Below are positions 12,246 through 24,986 of a DNA stretch of 64,000 nt, one piece after another; the stretch's first letter is position 1; every line of letters starts with the position of its first letter. A program made the position numbers and the translations under genes. The stretch lies in the NCBI GenBank assembly GCA_003952965.2, contig CM025854.1:28655364-28719363 (forward strand), written 5' to 3'. The notes under the pieces are model-generated. The model did not search any database and was not told the DNA's origin. It saw only the letters and a list, made by a program, of their open reading frames with translations. The stretch comes from Morella rubra. Its lineage: Eukaryota; Streptophyta; Magnoliopsida; Fagales; Myricaceae.

Positions 12246-14593
12246 TCAAGGAGCAATCACGATCCGTCCAGCAACTTGGTCGAGATCCCGCTTTGAGGTG
12301 ATTTTCCTCCCACTAAGAAACCACCAAAAATAAAAGGTATCAGAAAATAAGATCACATTTAAGAAAAGCAAGCTATAACAAGTGATCAGAATGCAACATA
12401 GTTTAGGGTACCCAATTTCATTTCAGCAGAAAATATGGGGGCAAAAGCAACTAAAATGGAGGGAAGAAATTTAACAGCACATCTGATGGTGGAAAAAAAA
12501 GAGCGAGCACGGTGGAGAGAGGAAGAGATGGAGATGGTAAGGCAAGAAAAAAAAATCCTGCCCAACTAATGGGGATGACATACACGAGCTTCAATAAGAC
12601 AAACATATACATGCTAATGTTTAATGTTTAATGCAAAGAGAGAAAAGGTGATTGGGGAAGACAAGGAAGAGGACAAAAATAAAATGGGAAAATTCTAGTG
12701 AAAATATGATATATGTAGCCCATTTGGGTTATCATAATCAATGCAACTGAGTTATGATATAAATAACACACCTAGGTGATCATAATCTATGCAACAGAAT
12801 TACAATATAGAATGAGAGGTTATGTAAGGTAGAGCTCACCCCTTTGCGTCGACATCAACAATGTTCATTGCTTGCAACTGCTGTAAAATGTGGCGAGCAA
12901 CTGCACCACTGCTCTTGCAGAAATGTGGTGGACGACTTCCATTCCTCTGGCTTCCTCCATAAATCCTTTGGAAAGATCCAACCCCAAGACCTCCCCTCAA
13001 GTAAATCTTCCTTGCCATGGAGGCTGCAGAATATTGAAAACATTTAATACTACTAGAGGAACCAAAGCGTAACATTGTGGATCACGTGCATGACAGAATG
13101 TCTTCTGGATGCATACTGAGAGAGATGGAGCTTACCAGCTCTCACGTAATACCAGTCAGGGTCATAAGGAGCGAGCTCCTTGAACCTGGCAGTCTTGACA
13201 ATATCTGCCCACTCAGGAAGCTCCATCTGTTTAAAGAAAGTAACAAAAAAATTGCATCAATATAACATGCTAAAATAGCAGCTATAATCATAAAAATTAC
13301 ACTAAAAGGGGCCAAAAAGGCTGCAAAATTCATTCCCACAAAACAGCATGCATTTAAGTGGCATGTCTCAAATAGTTATCTATCCGTCTTACTTGTACAG
13401 AAACATCATTTCATCCACAGCTTCATGCACATAATCAACTTTCCATTAAGAATGAACAAACGGCATTATAGATGCAAGAGACCTGACACCCCCAACTCAA
13501 GATAGGGGCGACCATTGATTCAAGTAACAGAAATAGCATTATATCCTAAAGAAAAAAAGATAACCACCTTCAATTTCTACTCATTCAGATATACAATTTA
13601 CAGCACATCCGCCAACATAAAGATAAATTAGTCAAACTGACTCGGATAATGCTGAAGCAGTATAGTGAAAGAACTTATCTATCCAAGAACACAAGTCAAT
13701 CCGCAAACGATATTTTCAACTACCAATTTCGCCTAGATATCAGGTTAGAATATTTGGAATGACAGAAATTTCCCATCAATTTTCTCAACTTATATCTCAC
13801 AAAGTATAAAACACATATATTGTCTGTAGAATTAAGTCAGTATAGAGGTTTACTCTCACACAACAATTTGGGTCCATATCCAGTAATAATGTAAAAAAGT
13901 AGATTATGTGGGTCAAACAAGGACCCATGGAATCAATCCCGCATTCCCTAAAATCGCAGCCCAGTGTAAGAAGCGAGTACAAAATTGTCACCGTCCATAT
14001 ATGCATGGGCTCCTCACAACCGCACGGTACGTTCCTGTATACTCAAGTAGTGTAATAGACTCAATCAATCCGATAAAATCTTCCATATGACAACCCCGCA
14101 CTTCCCAAAAAAGTATGACCACCGAGAGAAGGAGCAATCAGTATGTATGATCAGGAAACAAATTAAATTAATTTAATCCACCAAACCGATGAGAAAGCAT
14201 GGAAAACTACTATACATGGTGAAACAAAGAGCTACAGCAGTGGTGCTGAGTCAAATAAACCATTCAACTAAACAATTAACACAAGAGTAACTCTATAACC
14301 CACAGATTTCAGCATTCCCTATTACTTTCCACCGCTTTCATAGCCCCGCAAAACTAAACATCCATACCCAGCTCGGCAATTACAGGGTGGACTGAGACAA
14401 ACTTCGAGCAAAATTAATCTTCTTCGGATTACTGGCATTCAAAGCCAACTTTTTCTCTACGAACAAGCAGAAGGAAGAAAGAGATAGTGCTGTGGATATA
14501 GACACGTACCTTGCCAGATCGCTTGAGATGAGCCGAGTAGGCCTTCACAAACTCATGAGGTGAGACGTCCTTCACAGTCCTCGCGGTCGCCAT
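12246..14593 (-). CDS. RPS19: 40S ribosomal protein S19 (eS19)
   Basis: Four exons (14593-14510, 13226-13136, 13023-12840, 12312-12246) join in frame to 141 codons. The protein starts [19 protein letters not shown] and contains [14 protein letters not shown] and [13 protein letters not shown], diagnostic of eS19, a small-subunit protein needed for 18S rRNA maturation. Plant S19 is usually 143 residues. The two missing residues come from a 6-base in-frame gap in exon 4, giving ITSKRD where the other copy has ITSTGQRD. TGQ lies in a conserved segment, so the gap is either an assembly error or mildly damaging. An upstream in-frame ATG (14621-14623) exists, but MATA is the family start. The gene is divergent from MPP-beta, with about 1.2 kb between the start codons. 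Confidence 0.9.
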
Positions 14594-14676
14594 TGATGAA
14601 GCAAGGTGAGAGGCTTGGGACACAGGTAAGGGAGGCTGAACGCTAGGGTGCCGACGATTACAGCTCTCACACTCGC

Positions 14677-14822
14677 TAGGGTTTTGGTTCAGTATGATCA
14701 GCGTTTATATATAGCGGCCTCTTTAGGGTTTCCATCTGTATCTCAATTGGTTTCGTTCTTGACCCGACACATTAATCATGCAGAAAATAGGGTGGCCTGT
14801 GGGTCAGTCCTAAATCTGGGCC
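14677..14822 (-). promoter_or_regulatory. RPS19 promoter: TATA box, telo-box motifs, site II motif
   Basis: Reading away from the RPS19 ATG on the minus strand, telo-box cores (AAACCCTA) lie at 14677-14684 and 14723-14731. A TATATATA lies at 14706-14713 and a site II element (TGGGCC read on the plus strand) at 14817-14822. Telo boxes with site II motifs are well known in plant ribosomal-protein promoters, where TCP factors bind site II. The TATA box is about 115 bp upstream of the ATG, leaving a short 5' UTR. Confidence 0.6.
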
Positions 14823-15517
14823 GATCCAGTAAACTTCGCTCAGCGTGAGGAGGGATCCGCTATTCGCCGCCCACGACACTATTCCGAACTGAATGAGAGT
14901 AACCACTAGCAATGGATTTGGTAAGAAGTTAGTAAAAAATAAAATTTTATAGGAATGGATGAAAAAGTAAAATAAGATGATTTTAGTGAAATTTTTTATA
15001 ATGAAAATATATGATTTAATAAATATATAGAAATTTTTGAAATTTATTATTATTATTTTATTGATCATATTTATTTTAATATATATATATATATAGAATG
15101 AAGATAATTCTTAACTAAAATTGTCATTTGCTAACATCACCTACCAATAGCTGAGAACTGCATGTTTAAAAACGAGAAAAACAAATAAAATAGCTTATTT
15201 TGAAATGTGTCAAGGCAACTAACACGTAAATGTTTGCATACTTCTTCTTTGAAATTAATATTGTGAGGTTTGAAATGTTATCTAAAAGAAATTACTATCT
15301 TATTGTAAACCTCTTTAGTCGTTTATCGTGTTTCTCTTCTTATAATTACTGTATTTTTGGAACCATTCTCTTTAGTCCTTCACAAGTCAATAATATATAT
15401 CAAAGAAAGCCATAAACTGATGTCTAGTTCACGTGAAGAACCAAGAATATATTTTGAGTACTACCAAATCTAAATCACCTAAATTTGAAGTAAGCTACTT
15501 GCAATTATAGCTAGCAA

Positions 15518-15559
15518 GGCCCAAGTATAGAGTTTCTGTATTTTTTGGGTCCAAGCCCA
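15518..15559 (+). promoter_or_regulatory. Site II motifs upstream of MPP-beta
   Basis: GGCCCA at 15518-15523 and AGCCCA at 15554-15559 are reverse complements of TGGGCC and TGGGCT, the site II elements found in many plant mitochondrial and ribosomal gene promoters. They sit about 235-275 bp upstream of the MPP-beta ATG. The sequence between here and 14850 is AT-rich intergenic DNA with no gene. Confidence 0.45.
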
Positions 15560-15791
15560 AGTTGCATTCCGCTAAAGCTGGGTACTGCCCCTCTCTAGCC
15601 CGACGGCCTATGTAAGATGTTGCGTTGAGGCGACGTCGTTTATCCGGCAAGACACCTGATCCCCCAAAACGTCGCCGCTACTCTTATCTACCGTGAACAC
15701 CCCACACTTGCTCTACAAGAACTCAGCTCAAGCTGTTTTTTCCACTTCTCCCCCCGTCTGTCGAACCCTAGACAGAGAGTGAGAGAGAAAC

Positions 15792-18700
15792 ATGGCAATC
15801 AAACACCTTCTAGCCCTTTCTCGCCGGTCCCACAGGGCGGCCACGTCGGCGTTGACCCAGATAGTCCGATCGGCCTCGACGGCCCCAGCCATCGCCGCGC
15901 CGTCAGCTCCAACCTCTTCTCCTCCTCCCCCAAACGTCATGATCTACGACCGCCTCGCGGAGGCCGTTAAATCCAAGATCAAGCAGCTCGACAACACGGA
16001 CCCGCGGTTTCTCAAGTACGGGTCGCCTCACCCGGCTGACGCCGACCACACCCGGATCCTCTCCGCCCCGGAGACCCGCGTGACCACCCTCCCCAACGGT
16101 CTCCGTGTCGCCACGGAGTCGAACCTGGCGGCCAGCACCGCCACCGTCGGTGTGTGGATCGACGCCGGGTCGAGGTTCGAGACTGAGGAGACCAACGGCA
16201 CCGCGCACTTTCTCGAGCACATGATATTCAAGGGCACGGAGAAGAGGACTGCAAGGGCACTGGAGGAGGAGATCGAGAACATGGGTGGACATCTGAACGC
16301 GTACACCTCGAGGGAGCAGACCACGTACTACGCAAGGGTCATGGGGAAGGACGTGCCCAGGGCGCTTGATATCTTGGCCGATATCTTGCAGAACTCCAAG
16401 TTCGAGGAGCATCGTATTAGTCGCGAGCGCGATGTGATTCTCAGGGAAATGGAAGAGGTAAATTAAGTATAAGGATATATTTGTTGGAATTAGTCATCGA
16501 CTTGACTCCATCTGTGGGTAGGGAAAAATTCGAAGCTTTTTAGTTCGTGACTGGTTGGCATTAAGCTTAGACTGCGGTTTGGTTCGTGCATATTCTATTT
16601 GTATCATCAAGAATTGAACTTGTTGTGGTTGATTTTTAAACGGAGGTGTCAGTGTCAGCCGTTTTCGAGAAGTTCAATCTTTTCAAATGCTTGTTTAATA
16701 CCAAGTTGGAACTTGAAACTCATGATTACTCCTTTTTCTTTCCAGTCATTAGGGCAATACCCCTTCAAGGGATAGTGTGACGGAAATGTTAACTTCGATA
16801 GCACTATTATAAGATTTGCTTTTAGAGTAGTTCTTGATGTAAATGCCTTGAACACAGATTATTTTTTACTATCTTAGTTCTTATGATCAAAGGTTTTTTC
16901 TATCTCATGTATTGCTGTAGGTTGAGGGGCAAACCGAGGAAGTTATTTTTGACCATTTGCACGCAACTGCGTTCCAGTACACTCCATTGGGTCGAACTAT
17001 TCTTGGACCTGCTCAGAATATTAGGACAATTACGAAAGAACATCTCCAGAACTACATACAGACGCACTACACGGCTCCCAGAATGGTAGGCAAAAACTTA
17101 AGAGTTTTCTCCCAATTTTTGGCACTTGTATAGTGATCCATGAATTGTTTAAGATGGCGTCTTCTCTTTAGTTGTATTGCATCTTACATTGATGTCATGA
17201 TGTGCATGGAAAGGAATTGTGATTAGTATTCTTTTGGGACCTTTATCTCAGGTCATTTCTGCTGCCGGAGCTGTGAAGCATGAAGACGTTGTTGAGCAAG
17301 TTAAGAAATTGTTTACAAAGTTGTCATCAGATCCAACTACAGCTACTCAGCTAGTTGCAAAAGAACCAGCAGCTTTTACCGGTTCCGAGGTGGGGAGATG
17401 TATCTTTAGTACTTAATAGTATTTTTTATGCCAAAAAACTGGTTTCTCTGATAGGTTAAATGTTCTTGATGTGGTACAAACCAGGTTAGGATAATTGATG
17501 GTGATGTTCCTCTGGCACAATTTGCTGTTGCTTTTAATGGAGCATCTTGGACGGATCCAGATTCCATTGCACTGATGGTCATGCAGGCTATGTTGGGTTC
17601 ATGGAATAAAAGTGCTAGTGGTGGAAAGCACATGGGGTGAGCTCTTTTTAGGACTAATCACCTTTGTGGCATGTCAGATTTCTTACTTGAGATACTTGAG
17701 TTATTCATTAAGGCATTTTTTTAAGTGCGTGCATTGATAATATTTTCACTCTGTAAACAGATCCGATCTTGCAGAGAGGGTTGCCATTAATGAAATTGCA
17801 GAAAGCATGATGTCTTTTAACACCAACTATAAAGACACTGGTCTATTTGGTGTTTATGCTGTTGCAAAGGTGAGATCACACCCTTTTTTTTTCCCTGATG
17901 CAATATTTTTTTCTTTTAAAAGAATATGTATGCCTGTAATGTTCTTTGGTATACTGACCGTTTCCTTTTTGAAACATACGACAAAATGAAGAAATAGTAA
18001 CTCTCAGGTTTTTGCAACTTTTTAAACCTTGTCAGGATTTCTGGCAGTCCCACAATTCTGCTGACTTGGTCATATATATTGTTTATATATTCAGCTCTTC
18101 TTGAACTGATTCCTCTGTCGTCTTTCTATTATTGTTCTTTTTGGGTCTTCTGTTATGAGTGGCCTAATTATTTAATTTTTAAAGTGTTACTTAAAAGAGA
18201 GGCTGTCTTTACCTTGTACCTTTAAGTCTGCTAGTGCAATTTTTTTTTCCTAAATTGTGAAGGACATATAAAGCATTCAATGTCTCATATCAGTTTCTCA
18301 AAACGTCTGTTATTGATCTTAGACGAATTTGCTGTCTTTTTATTCAGCCGGATTGTTTAAATGATTTAGCATTTGCAATAATGAATGAGACCACCAAGTT
18401 ATGCTGTCGAGTCGCAGAGGAGGATGTTATTCGCGCGCGTAATCAGGTAGCCACAAATTCTTTATTTTACAGTGATTAGTCACATGGTTACTTTTGAAAT
18501 CACAATCAGTTTAGTGGATATAAATAGCTGTTGCAAGCTTTCATTGATTTTTCTTGATGGCTTCAATCAAACCCAAACTTTGTCTGAAAGAAGCTTCTTC
18601 TCTTTATTGATGGCCATAAGGTGGGACATAGCACTTATAGGTGACTTATGGCAGCTGACCAATTTTCCATACACTACCCAAATCCCAAACGGAAGGATGA

Positions 18701-20099
18701 TATCTAATTATCAAGGATGATAAATCTGATGTCCAGTGTTTTTTTTTAATCAAGTGGTCAACTCAGGCAAATATCTTTTTCAGATGGATGTGGGAAGGCC
18801 TGATGTTTGTTGCCTTTTCTTAATCTTCTATCTGAGACTTGAAAAATTACATTGGGTCGTTTGTATTGCTTGCATTGTTATCATATTTCTGTTTCAGGGT
18901 CGTATAGAATAATGCATGGTCTATTTGGTAATATTAATATACTCCTTTGTGACGTTGTACTCCAGCAACTTTGGTCTCTTTTGGAGTGGAATTCGTTAGA
19001 AGGTTGTAAGGAAGGTGAAGAATGTTTAAATTGTTAAGGTGCAAGGGAGGTGAAGAATATCTCATCATAAGGGATGATACTTCAAGTTTACACAATGAAC
19101 TTCAACTCATACTCTCGGTTCATATATGATAAGAATTCACATAATGGTTAGCTTTTAAAAATGTGAGGAATGTATCTGAATTCTTAGTGTTCCCTTCTGT
19201 TCTGTTTGTTACTGTTGCTTTGCTGTGTTCTCCGAGGAAAAGCTCTGAAAATTTGATTTACTTTACGTTCAAACAATAGCTCTAATTGAGTTATGATGTG
19301 ATAATTAAGAGATATTGCCAAGCTAAAATGAAAATTTAACAAATAAATCCGTAGGAGGTAATGTGTATTCTTCAAGGATACAAAATTATTGATGCTGTGT
19401 TTTTATAGGATCTAGTATATGTAGATTTGTGTCCATATTTTGATGAACAAACTTCAGTTGGTTTACAATAGCATGTGTTTGTGTTTTTGTATATAAACTA
19501 GAAGTTATGGAAGTTATGTTTATTCTTCTATGCTAGGTATTCATACTTCTATGTTTCTCTAGTCATTTCTGCTTACTGGTATCTTCTGTTGCAGTTAAAA
19601 TCTTCTCTGCTGCTTCATATAGATGGAACAAGTCCGGTAGCTGAAGATATTGGGCGCCAGGTGCGACTCCTTTCTGCATTAGAACAATATGACAGATGAA
19701 ATAGTTCATTTGATTGGAAATCCCTTCTGCATCTATATATAATTCCTAATGTTATTTTCCTTGGAATGCTTGTGCATGCAGCTACTTACATATGGCCGAA
19801 GAATCCCATTTGCCGAGTTGTTTGCCAGAATCGATGCTGTTGATGCAAGCACTGTCAAACGTGTTGCCAACCGGTTCATTTGGGACCAGGTAAGGCTTTA
19901 ATGTTTGTTCCCAAGATTCTGGGTGGAGACAGTTATGCAACTTTTGCCAGTCGAATGATCAAAATGTGATTTTGAACTTATATTTATCCGTTGCTCGGTT
20001 CTGCAGGATATCGCAATTGCTGCAATGGGACCCATCCAGGGTTTGGATTTGCCCGACTACAACTGGTTCAGACGCAGGACTTACTGGAACCGCTACTAG
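15792..20099 (+). CDS. MPPBETA: Mitochondrial processing peptidase subunit beta (cytochrome bc1 core I type)
   Basis: Nine exons join in frame to 531 residues, the length I recall for the Arabidopsis protein: 15792-16457, 16921-17085, 17252-17389, 17485-17636, 17761-17869, 18348-18446, 19595-19660, 19782-19889 and 20007-20099. The N-terminus is Arg/Ser/Ala-rich with no acidic residues, a mitochondrial presequence. The M16 peptidase zinc site HFLEH is at residues 139-143, and Glu219 stands 76 residues after His143, so the inverted HxxEH...E motif is complete and the subunit should be catalytic. It ends [14 protein letters not shown]. With the alpha subunit it removes presequences from imported proteins, and in plants the enzyme is part of complex III in the inner membrane. 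Exon 1 is notably GC-rich compared with later exons. Intron 6 is about 1.15 kb. Confidence 0.96.
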
Positions 20100-21726
20100 T
20101 TTGCATTTTCGTTTTTCCTTTGTATTGATCATGACCGTTGTTGGGTGGTCTGGTCTCGAGATAATCTCTTGCCTTTTGCGCCATCAATGCCCTCGGGGAG
20201 CTGTCAGGGCCTGGCATTTTAATTATTTTTAGTTATTGTTTTTGTAACAATCATATATGAAAATAAGTATGCTGTGAATTAGCAAGACGCTGAATTCCTC
20301 CCACATTGTTCTAAGAAAATTCTTAATTGTTTCTGCCCGGCAGTAGTGTTCAGCTACTATTGTTTTGTTTCTTGTTAGGTCCCTCTGCTTTCCATCTTGG
20401 TATTGTAGGCTCTTAAATACCGAACACTTAAATGTTGGGAAAGAGAGCACATGGAAAATGTACTCTATTTATATTTTTCTTAAAAAAAAATTAGCAGAAA
20501 CTGAGTGTGTTTGAGTACTAGAGTACTAAAATTTTGGATATCAATTCAGAAAAAGTTAATATAATTTATGATCGTTAATAAAAAAGTAAAAAAAGTATGA
20601 GAGTTAGTAAAAAAAAAGAAAAAATAAAATTTTTCTAACTATGGTAAAATTTGTTAGTGATAAAATTTTGGTTGCTGAACAAAAGAGTTGTATTGTGTTT
20701 TAATAGTTAATTTTCAAAGATGCCGTGAAACAAAGAAGGATATTTGCGTGATGTCATATGCACAGTACGAATATTCCTTCGTCCAAATGGCATAGATGAT
20801 GTTCTAAGCACGAGTTTATATGAAATAACTCGCAGCAGAGATCATTCAAGTGACTGTTTCTACCCAATTCCTGTGTTCCCAAGCTAGGCAACACTTGTCG
20901 GTTCTCCCATAATGATTTCTAAATGACACAGTTTTGTATTGTATTTTGGCTTTGTACATGGTGTATGCCCGTGTAGAGATTCAAGAACATTAATCGAGTG
21001 TCTTCGGAAGGAGTTTCTCTAGACTTGCTCTTCCCTTTTTTCTTTTACCCTGTTCTTTTAATACATGGCCCAAATTTGCTTATCTATTTTGGTCAATATT
21101 GACCACAATGTTGATGACCCAAATTTTGGCACGGCCGCACGGATCTGACCTGTCATTAGTTGATGCTCTTAAAGCAACTCAGAACAGTGGGGTAGTTGAC
21201 AATTGGTAGCCCATAATATCTTCCTTTTTTTTAAAAAAAAAAATTTCTTATAGTCAACGTGTTCATTAGTGCGGGAAAACCAAACCAAAACATTGGGAGA
21301 GATCTGACGTTTTAGTTCATAATCTATCTACTCCGGTGGTGATCTTTTAGCAACCCGATACTCTAAACAGGGTTTCTACCCGTTATTAAAGTGACAAATG
21401 ATGCTAATTCATTAATTAAATTCCTACAGTATATGATTACTGAAGCTGGTATGGCCACGCATCCATTGGTTAGGTTGACCAAGATGTTAAAGAAGTAATT
21501 TTTAAAGTACACGCATCATCCATTTGGTTTGCTGGGAATTAGGCTTGAAGTATGTAGTCATGACCCACTTCAGATATGTTCATGAACTAACACGCAGAAG
21601 TGGACATTTTTATTAGGCCTTGAATCCATTTCGAAGCATTTAACCAATCCAACGTCCCTGCACCTATAACTTTGACTCCAAACAAAGCGTCTTTTCCCTC
21701 CCAATAGCCACCATCATCGATCCCTC
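20100..21726. other. MPP-beta 3' flank and intergenic DNA
   Basis: The first 350 bases look like a 3' UTR. The stretch 20480-20680 is very AT-rich and resembles other short AT-rich repeats in the window (2590-2900, 14930-15110). No coding region is supported up to the next promoter. Confidence 0.5.
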
Positions 21727-21733
21727 TATATAA
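21727..21733 (+). promoter_or_regulatory. TATA box of the small plant-specific gene
   Basis: TATATAA at 21727-21733 lies 67 bp before the ATG at 21800, with a typical A/C-rich leader between. This spacing fits a short 5' UTR. Confidence 0.55.
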
Positions 21734-21799
21734 TAAGCCCATGGCAGTTCAATCAGAAACCCAATTCACCAAAACCAACTCTTCACTCAGAGATCTTCC

Positions 21800-22338
21800 A
21801 TGGAATTTGATTCGAGCCTCTCACCCAGTAGGGACGTGAACAAAAGACACTGTCTTGAACTTGAAGGAGGCGAACAGGATCACCACAGTGATGTTATCTA
21901 CGCAGAGATTAGGAGGCAGATTTTGCTTTTGACGGCAGATGAGGGTGAAGATGTCCACAAAGCCAAACGGCAAAACACCTTTGGTGGTGCTGCTGGAAAA
22001 AGAAGCTCGAACGGCATAACAGCTTGTGGTTATTACCCTGCCATACTACAACCTGGAAGCTATTTCAATTGGTGGGAAAACGAGAATTCTAGTTCGGTCC
22101 CGGCGTGGCTTGCGAACTTGTGGAAGAATAGCAACGGAACTGGGGTATTTATTCCTCAGATAGTCGGATCCAGAAGATGTTATAAGCCAGGTATGTGTTT
22201 TCCTTTGTCGAACGACAACAGAACAGAAGCAAGTTTGTATATATTAATTCTTCATTTCATGGGAGTAATATATTCTCGTGGTTTGCAGGTAGGATGAACA
22301 GAAGAATATACAAGCCAGTGGAGAGCAAGAACTCATGA
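21800..22338 (+). CDS. Small plant-specific protein of unknown function
   Basis: Two exons (21800-22190 and 22289-22338) join in frame to 146 residues. I do not recognise a named family, but it looks like a real gene: a TATA box and short leader upstream, a good GT-AG intron that restores the frame, and a composition unlike random sequence. The N-terminal third is acidic (LELEGGEQDHHSD). A helix-like LLLTADEGED segment follows. The middle has YFNWWENENSSSVPAWLANLW, and the C-terminus is basic with GTGVFIPQIVGSRR, KPGRMNRRIYKP and a short tail. The GVFIP plus Arg-rich end is a pattern I associate with small uncharacterised plant proteins. There is no signal peptide or membrane segment. Function unknown. 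Confidence 0.7.
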
Positions 22339-24986
22339 GTACGGGCTGCATCTTCAGTACCAGAGATCAGAGAACCCAGAATCTTCCTCGTCGAGGAAGT
22401 ATTAGATGCCCATAGGATAAGGATACGATGAAATGAACATATATAACTGTGTAGGATCTGAAACAAAAAGCTCAGAAATGGTTGTATAGAATACTGAATT
22501 GTTAAAAATGAAATCATCTGCATTCTGCAACCTGTCCCAACAGTCGGGAGCGAAAGCATGTAATTTCGAAATCGAAATGAAGCTTCTTTAATGATGCCAA
22601 AAGTGGCAGTCGACTGGTAGTGGCTCTGCGTGGTTCGTTTGAAATTACTTGTTCGATATGTGGAAACGTTTATCCAACAAAGGCTATTTATTTGAATAAG
22701 CATAAACTGATTCCAATGGAAGAGAAAATATATAGAATCGCTCAAATTAAAGGAAAGCTAAACACGACTTCACAAGCGCGCGGCAGGTCGAGACACTCGT
22801 TAAATGATGTGTAAAATTAAGGATGACGACATAAGGGGAGGAGAGATGAGAGGCAAAGAAGCTATTAAGCTAAACTGCTTAAGCATCAATTGCAATCTCA
22901 AGCTGAGTGTGTTATCACAACAGATAACTTTGTGATATATTCGGTGGCCCATAAAGCCTTTGCCTAAAGACTCCCTAATAAATACAAGCCCACAACGGTA
23001 GCTTCTCCACAGCCACAGGACCAGAGACATATCCGGTTGGATGGCTGGACCATCAAGACCTTTTGCCTGCCATGAAAATGCTCCCTCATGAACATATTGT
23101 GGACCATCCCATTCCAATGCAAATCCTCTTCTCGCCTATGATTAGTCTTTTTCATGGGTCTCTATTAACACATTAATGCGTACTATCGACAGTTCAGATA
23201 AGTTAGTGCATTAATGATTCAAGTATAAATAGTGTATATAAAAGTAGAGGTCCCAAAATATAACTCCTAGAAAGAACACATTTGGCCTAGAAAAAAGATA
23301 ACAATAAAAAATAAAAACCCTGAAAATGTCGATCAATCAATTAATTATATCTCGAGCATATAAAACATTGACCTTTGAAGTGGACACTGCCTTCCATCTT
23401 TTGTGTTGACATCATGGTGCATCCCCTCGTCGTTCTTGTAACCACACACGACTATTATTTATGCAAGGAATTAGAACACACACACACCATGAGCTCGCGA
23501 TTATAATTGCTTTCCACTTTCTCTATCTCTATTTTTTTTTTGTCTTCTTAATTTAAAAAACTGCCAAACAAGTTGTTAACTCCCAATATTTCCTTCTCAA
23601 ACGGAAAAAGGATACCCCCACAGTTTTAAAAAATTGTAGTGGTAAACTTAACATGATCGCCTTTGTGAAGATTTAAAATTAACTTCAAAACTCAAATAAA
23701 GTGGAGAATAATTCCCGCTTTGTAACTTAGATAAATAAATAAAAAAACATTCTCAATAAATACCTTGCCTTCAACATTTAGCTGTTTGAGAGTTAAATGT
23801 GGGCACCCATTTTGAATGAATACTCGTGTCTCAATATGAATCCTCTACTTGGTTTAAGGGCTCGCATGATATTACACTTTTTATCGTTCTTATTTATATT
23901 TATACTTTATGATCAGAGCTTGACCGTCTTTATACTATCATCTTAAAATTAATATTATTTTATTTAAATTGATTATCTCACTTTTTATTTATTTATTTTG
24001 AGTTATTTGGTCTAGAAACACTTAAATGGGAAAAAAAGTTCATTATATCGAACTTTAATATATATCAATAAGGCTATTTCAATAACTTTTGTTGTCACAG
24101 CTCAAGTATCACGTTTCTTTATCATATCACACTTTCCTAATTTTAATTTCCAAAAAATCCTAAGGAATTTGTAATTTATATAAAATGAACATTAAATCGG
24201 CCTCTACAAGTAAGGATTTGAAGAATTTATTACTTAATTTTAGAGCAATGGACTTTGTCCAGTGGGAATAATTTCCAGCTACATTTACATACCGTGGAAG
24301 CCAATTAGAATATATATACCTTCGAAAACTATGGACTCCATTTATGTGTATATATTTTTTTGTTTGCTTAATCCGCGGTATTGCAAATTTGTCGATGCAA
24401 TTTGGCTCAGATTTCAACTAAAAAGTTTTTAAAATATTTGGAGGTGCTCCAAAAATGTGGGAATGTGACTGGGCACTGCACCGTATCGGTAACCTACCAA
24501 ACCGGCCAATCATAACTGAACCTAACGACTAACCGTCCGATTCGATTACTCGGCTAATTTTATCACCGCTCATTTTAGACAAAGCCAACTCAACAGTTGA
24601 CAGTGACCCACCCTCGTTCTCCACGTCACAGTCACACACTTGGAGGGAAGCCTCTCTCTCATATCTCTCTCAGAGACAGCTTGGGTTGTGTTCTTTGTAA
24701 ACATTGTAGTTGCGGTTAGTTAAAACGGCGATTTAGATGGCCGCCTCGTAAACATCGAAACCTTCCCCCAAAAAAAAGTCCCATTTTCTTTTCTGGATCC
24801 CTCGCATTTCTCTCAGATAGTGTCTTCGATCTCATCGCCCACGTTTCCCTTTCAAAGCCCTCTTTGTCCCCATTCCCTCTGCTTTTCCATTTTAAGGAAG
24901 CAGAGAGAGAGGGAGAGCAGAAACAGACACCAAAACACATTTTGATTCAAAATCTTCCTTCTGTTTTCCACTCTCTGTTTCCCGAA
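22339..24986. other. Intergenic, no gene seen
   Basis: About 2.6 kb of AT-rich DNA. Short frames at 22257-22745 and 22800-23155 lack recognisable protein features. The last 350 bases contain a CT-rich leader (24650-24985) that is probably the promoter and 5' UTR of the BCCP gene. Confidence 0.5.

Larger units (their letters stand above)
9607..14690. repeat. Tandem duplication of about 2.5 kb containing RPS19
   Basis: Copy 1 runs about 9607-12180 and copy 2 about 12182-14690. Exons 2-3 and most introns are essentially identical at an offset of 2,490. Differences cluster at the join: copy 1 becomes unalignable noise from about 11985 where copy 2 has exon 1, and copy 2 has several small deletions at 12190-12500 relative to copy 1. 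One further deletion is at 13281. Long identical stretches with ragged, deletion-rich ends suggest either a very recent duplication with messy joins or a false duplication created in assembly from low-quality read ends. Confidence 0.9.

Noticed and set aside
9690-14593. Two functional RPS19 genes
   Set aside because: Copy 1 lacks a readable exon 1, and the copies are too similar and too ragged at the join to accept both as intact genes.
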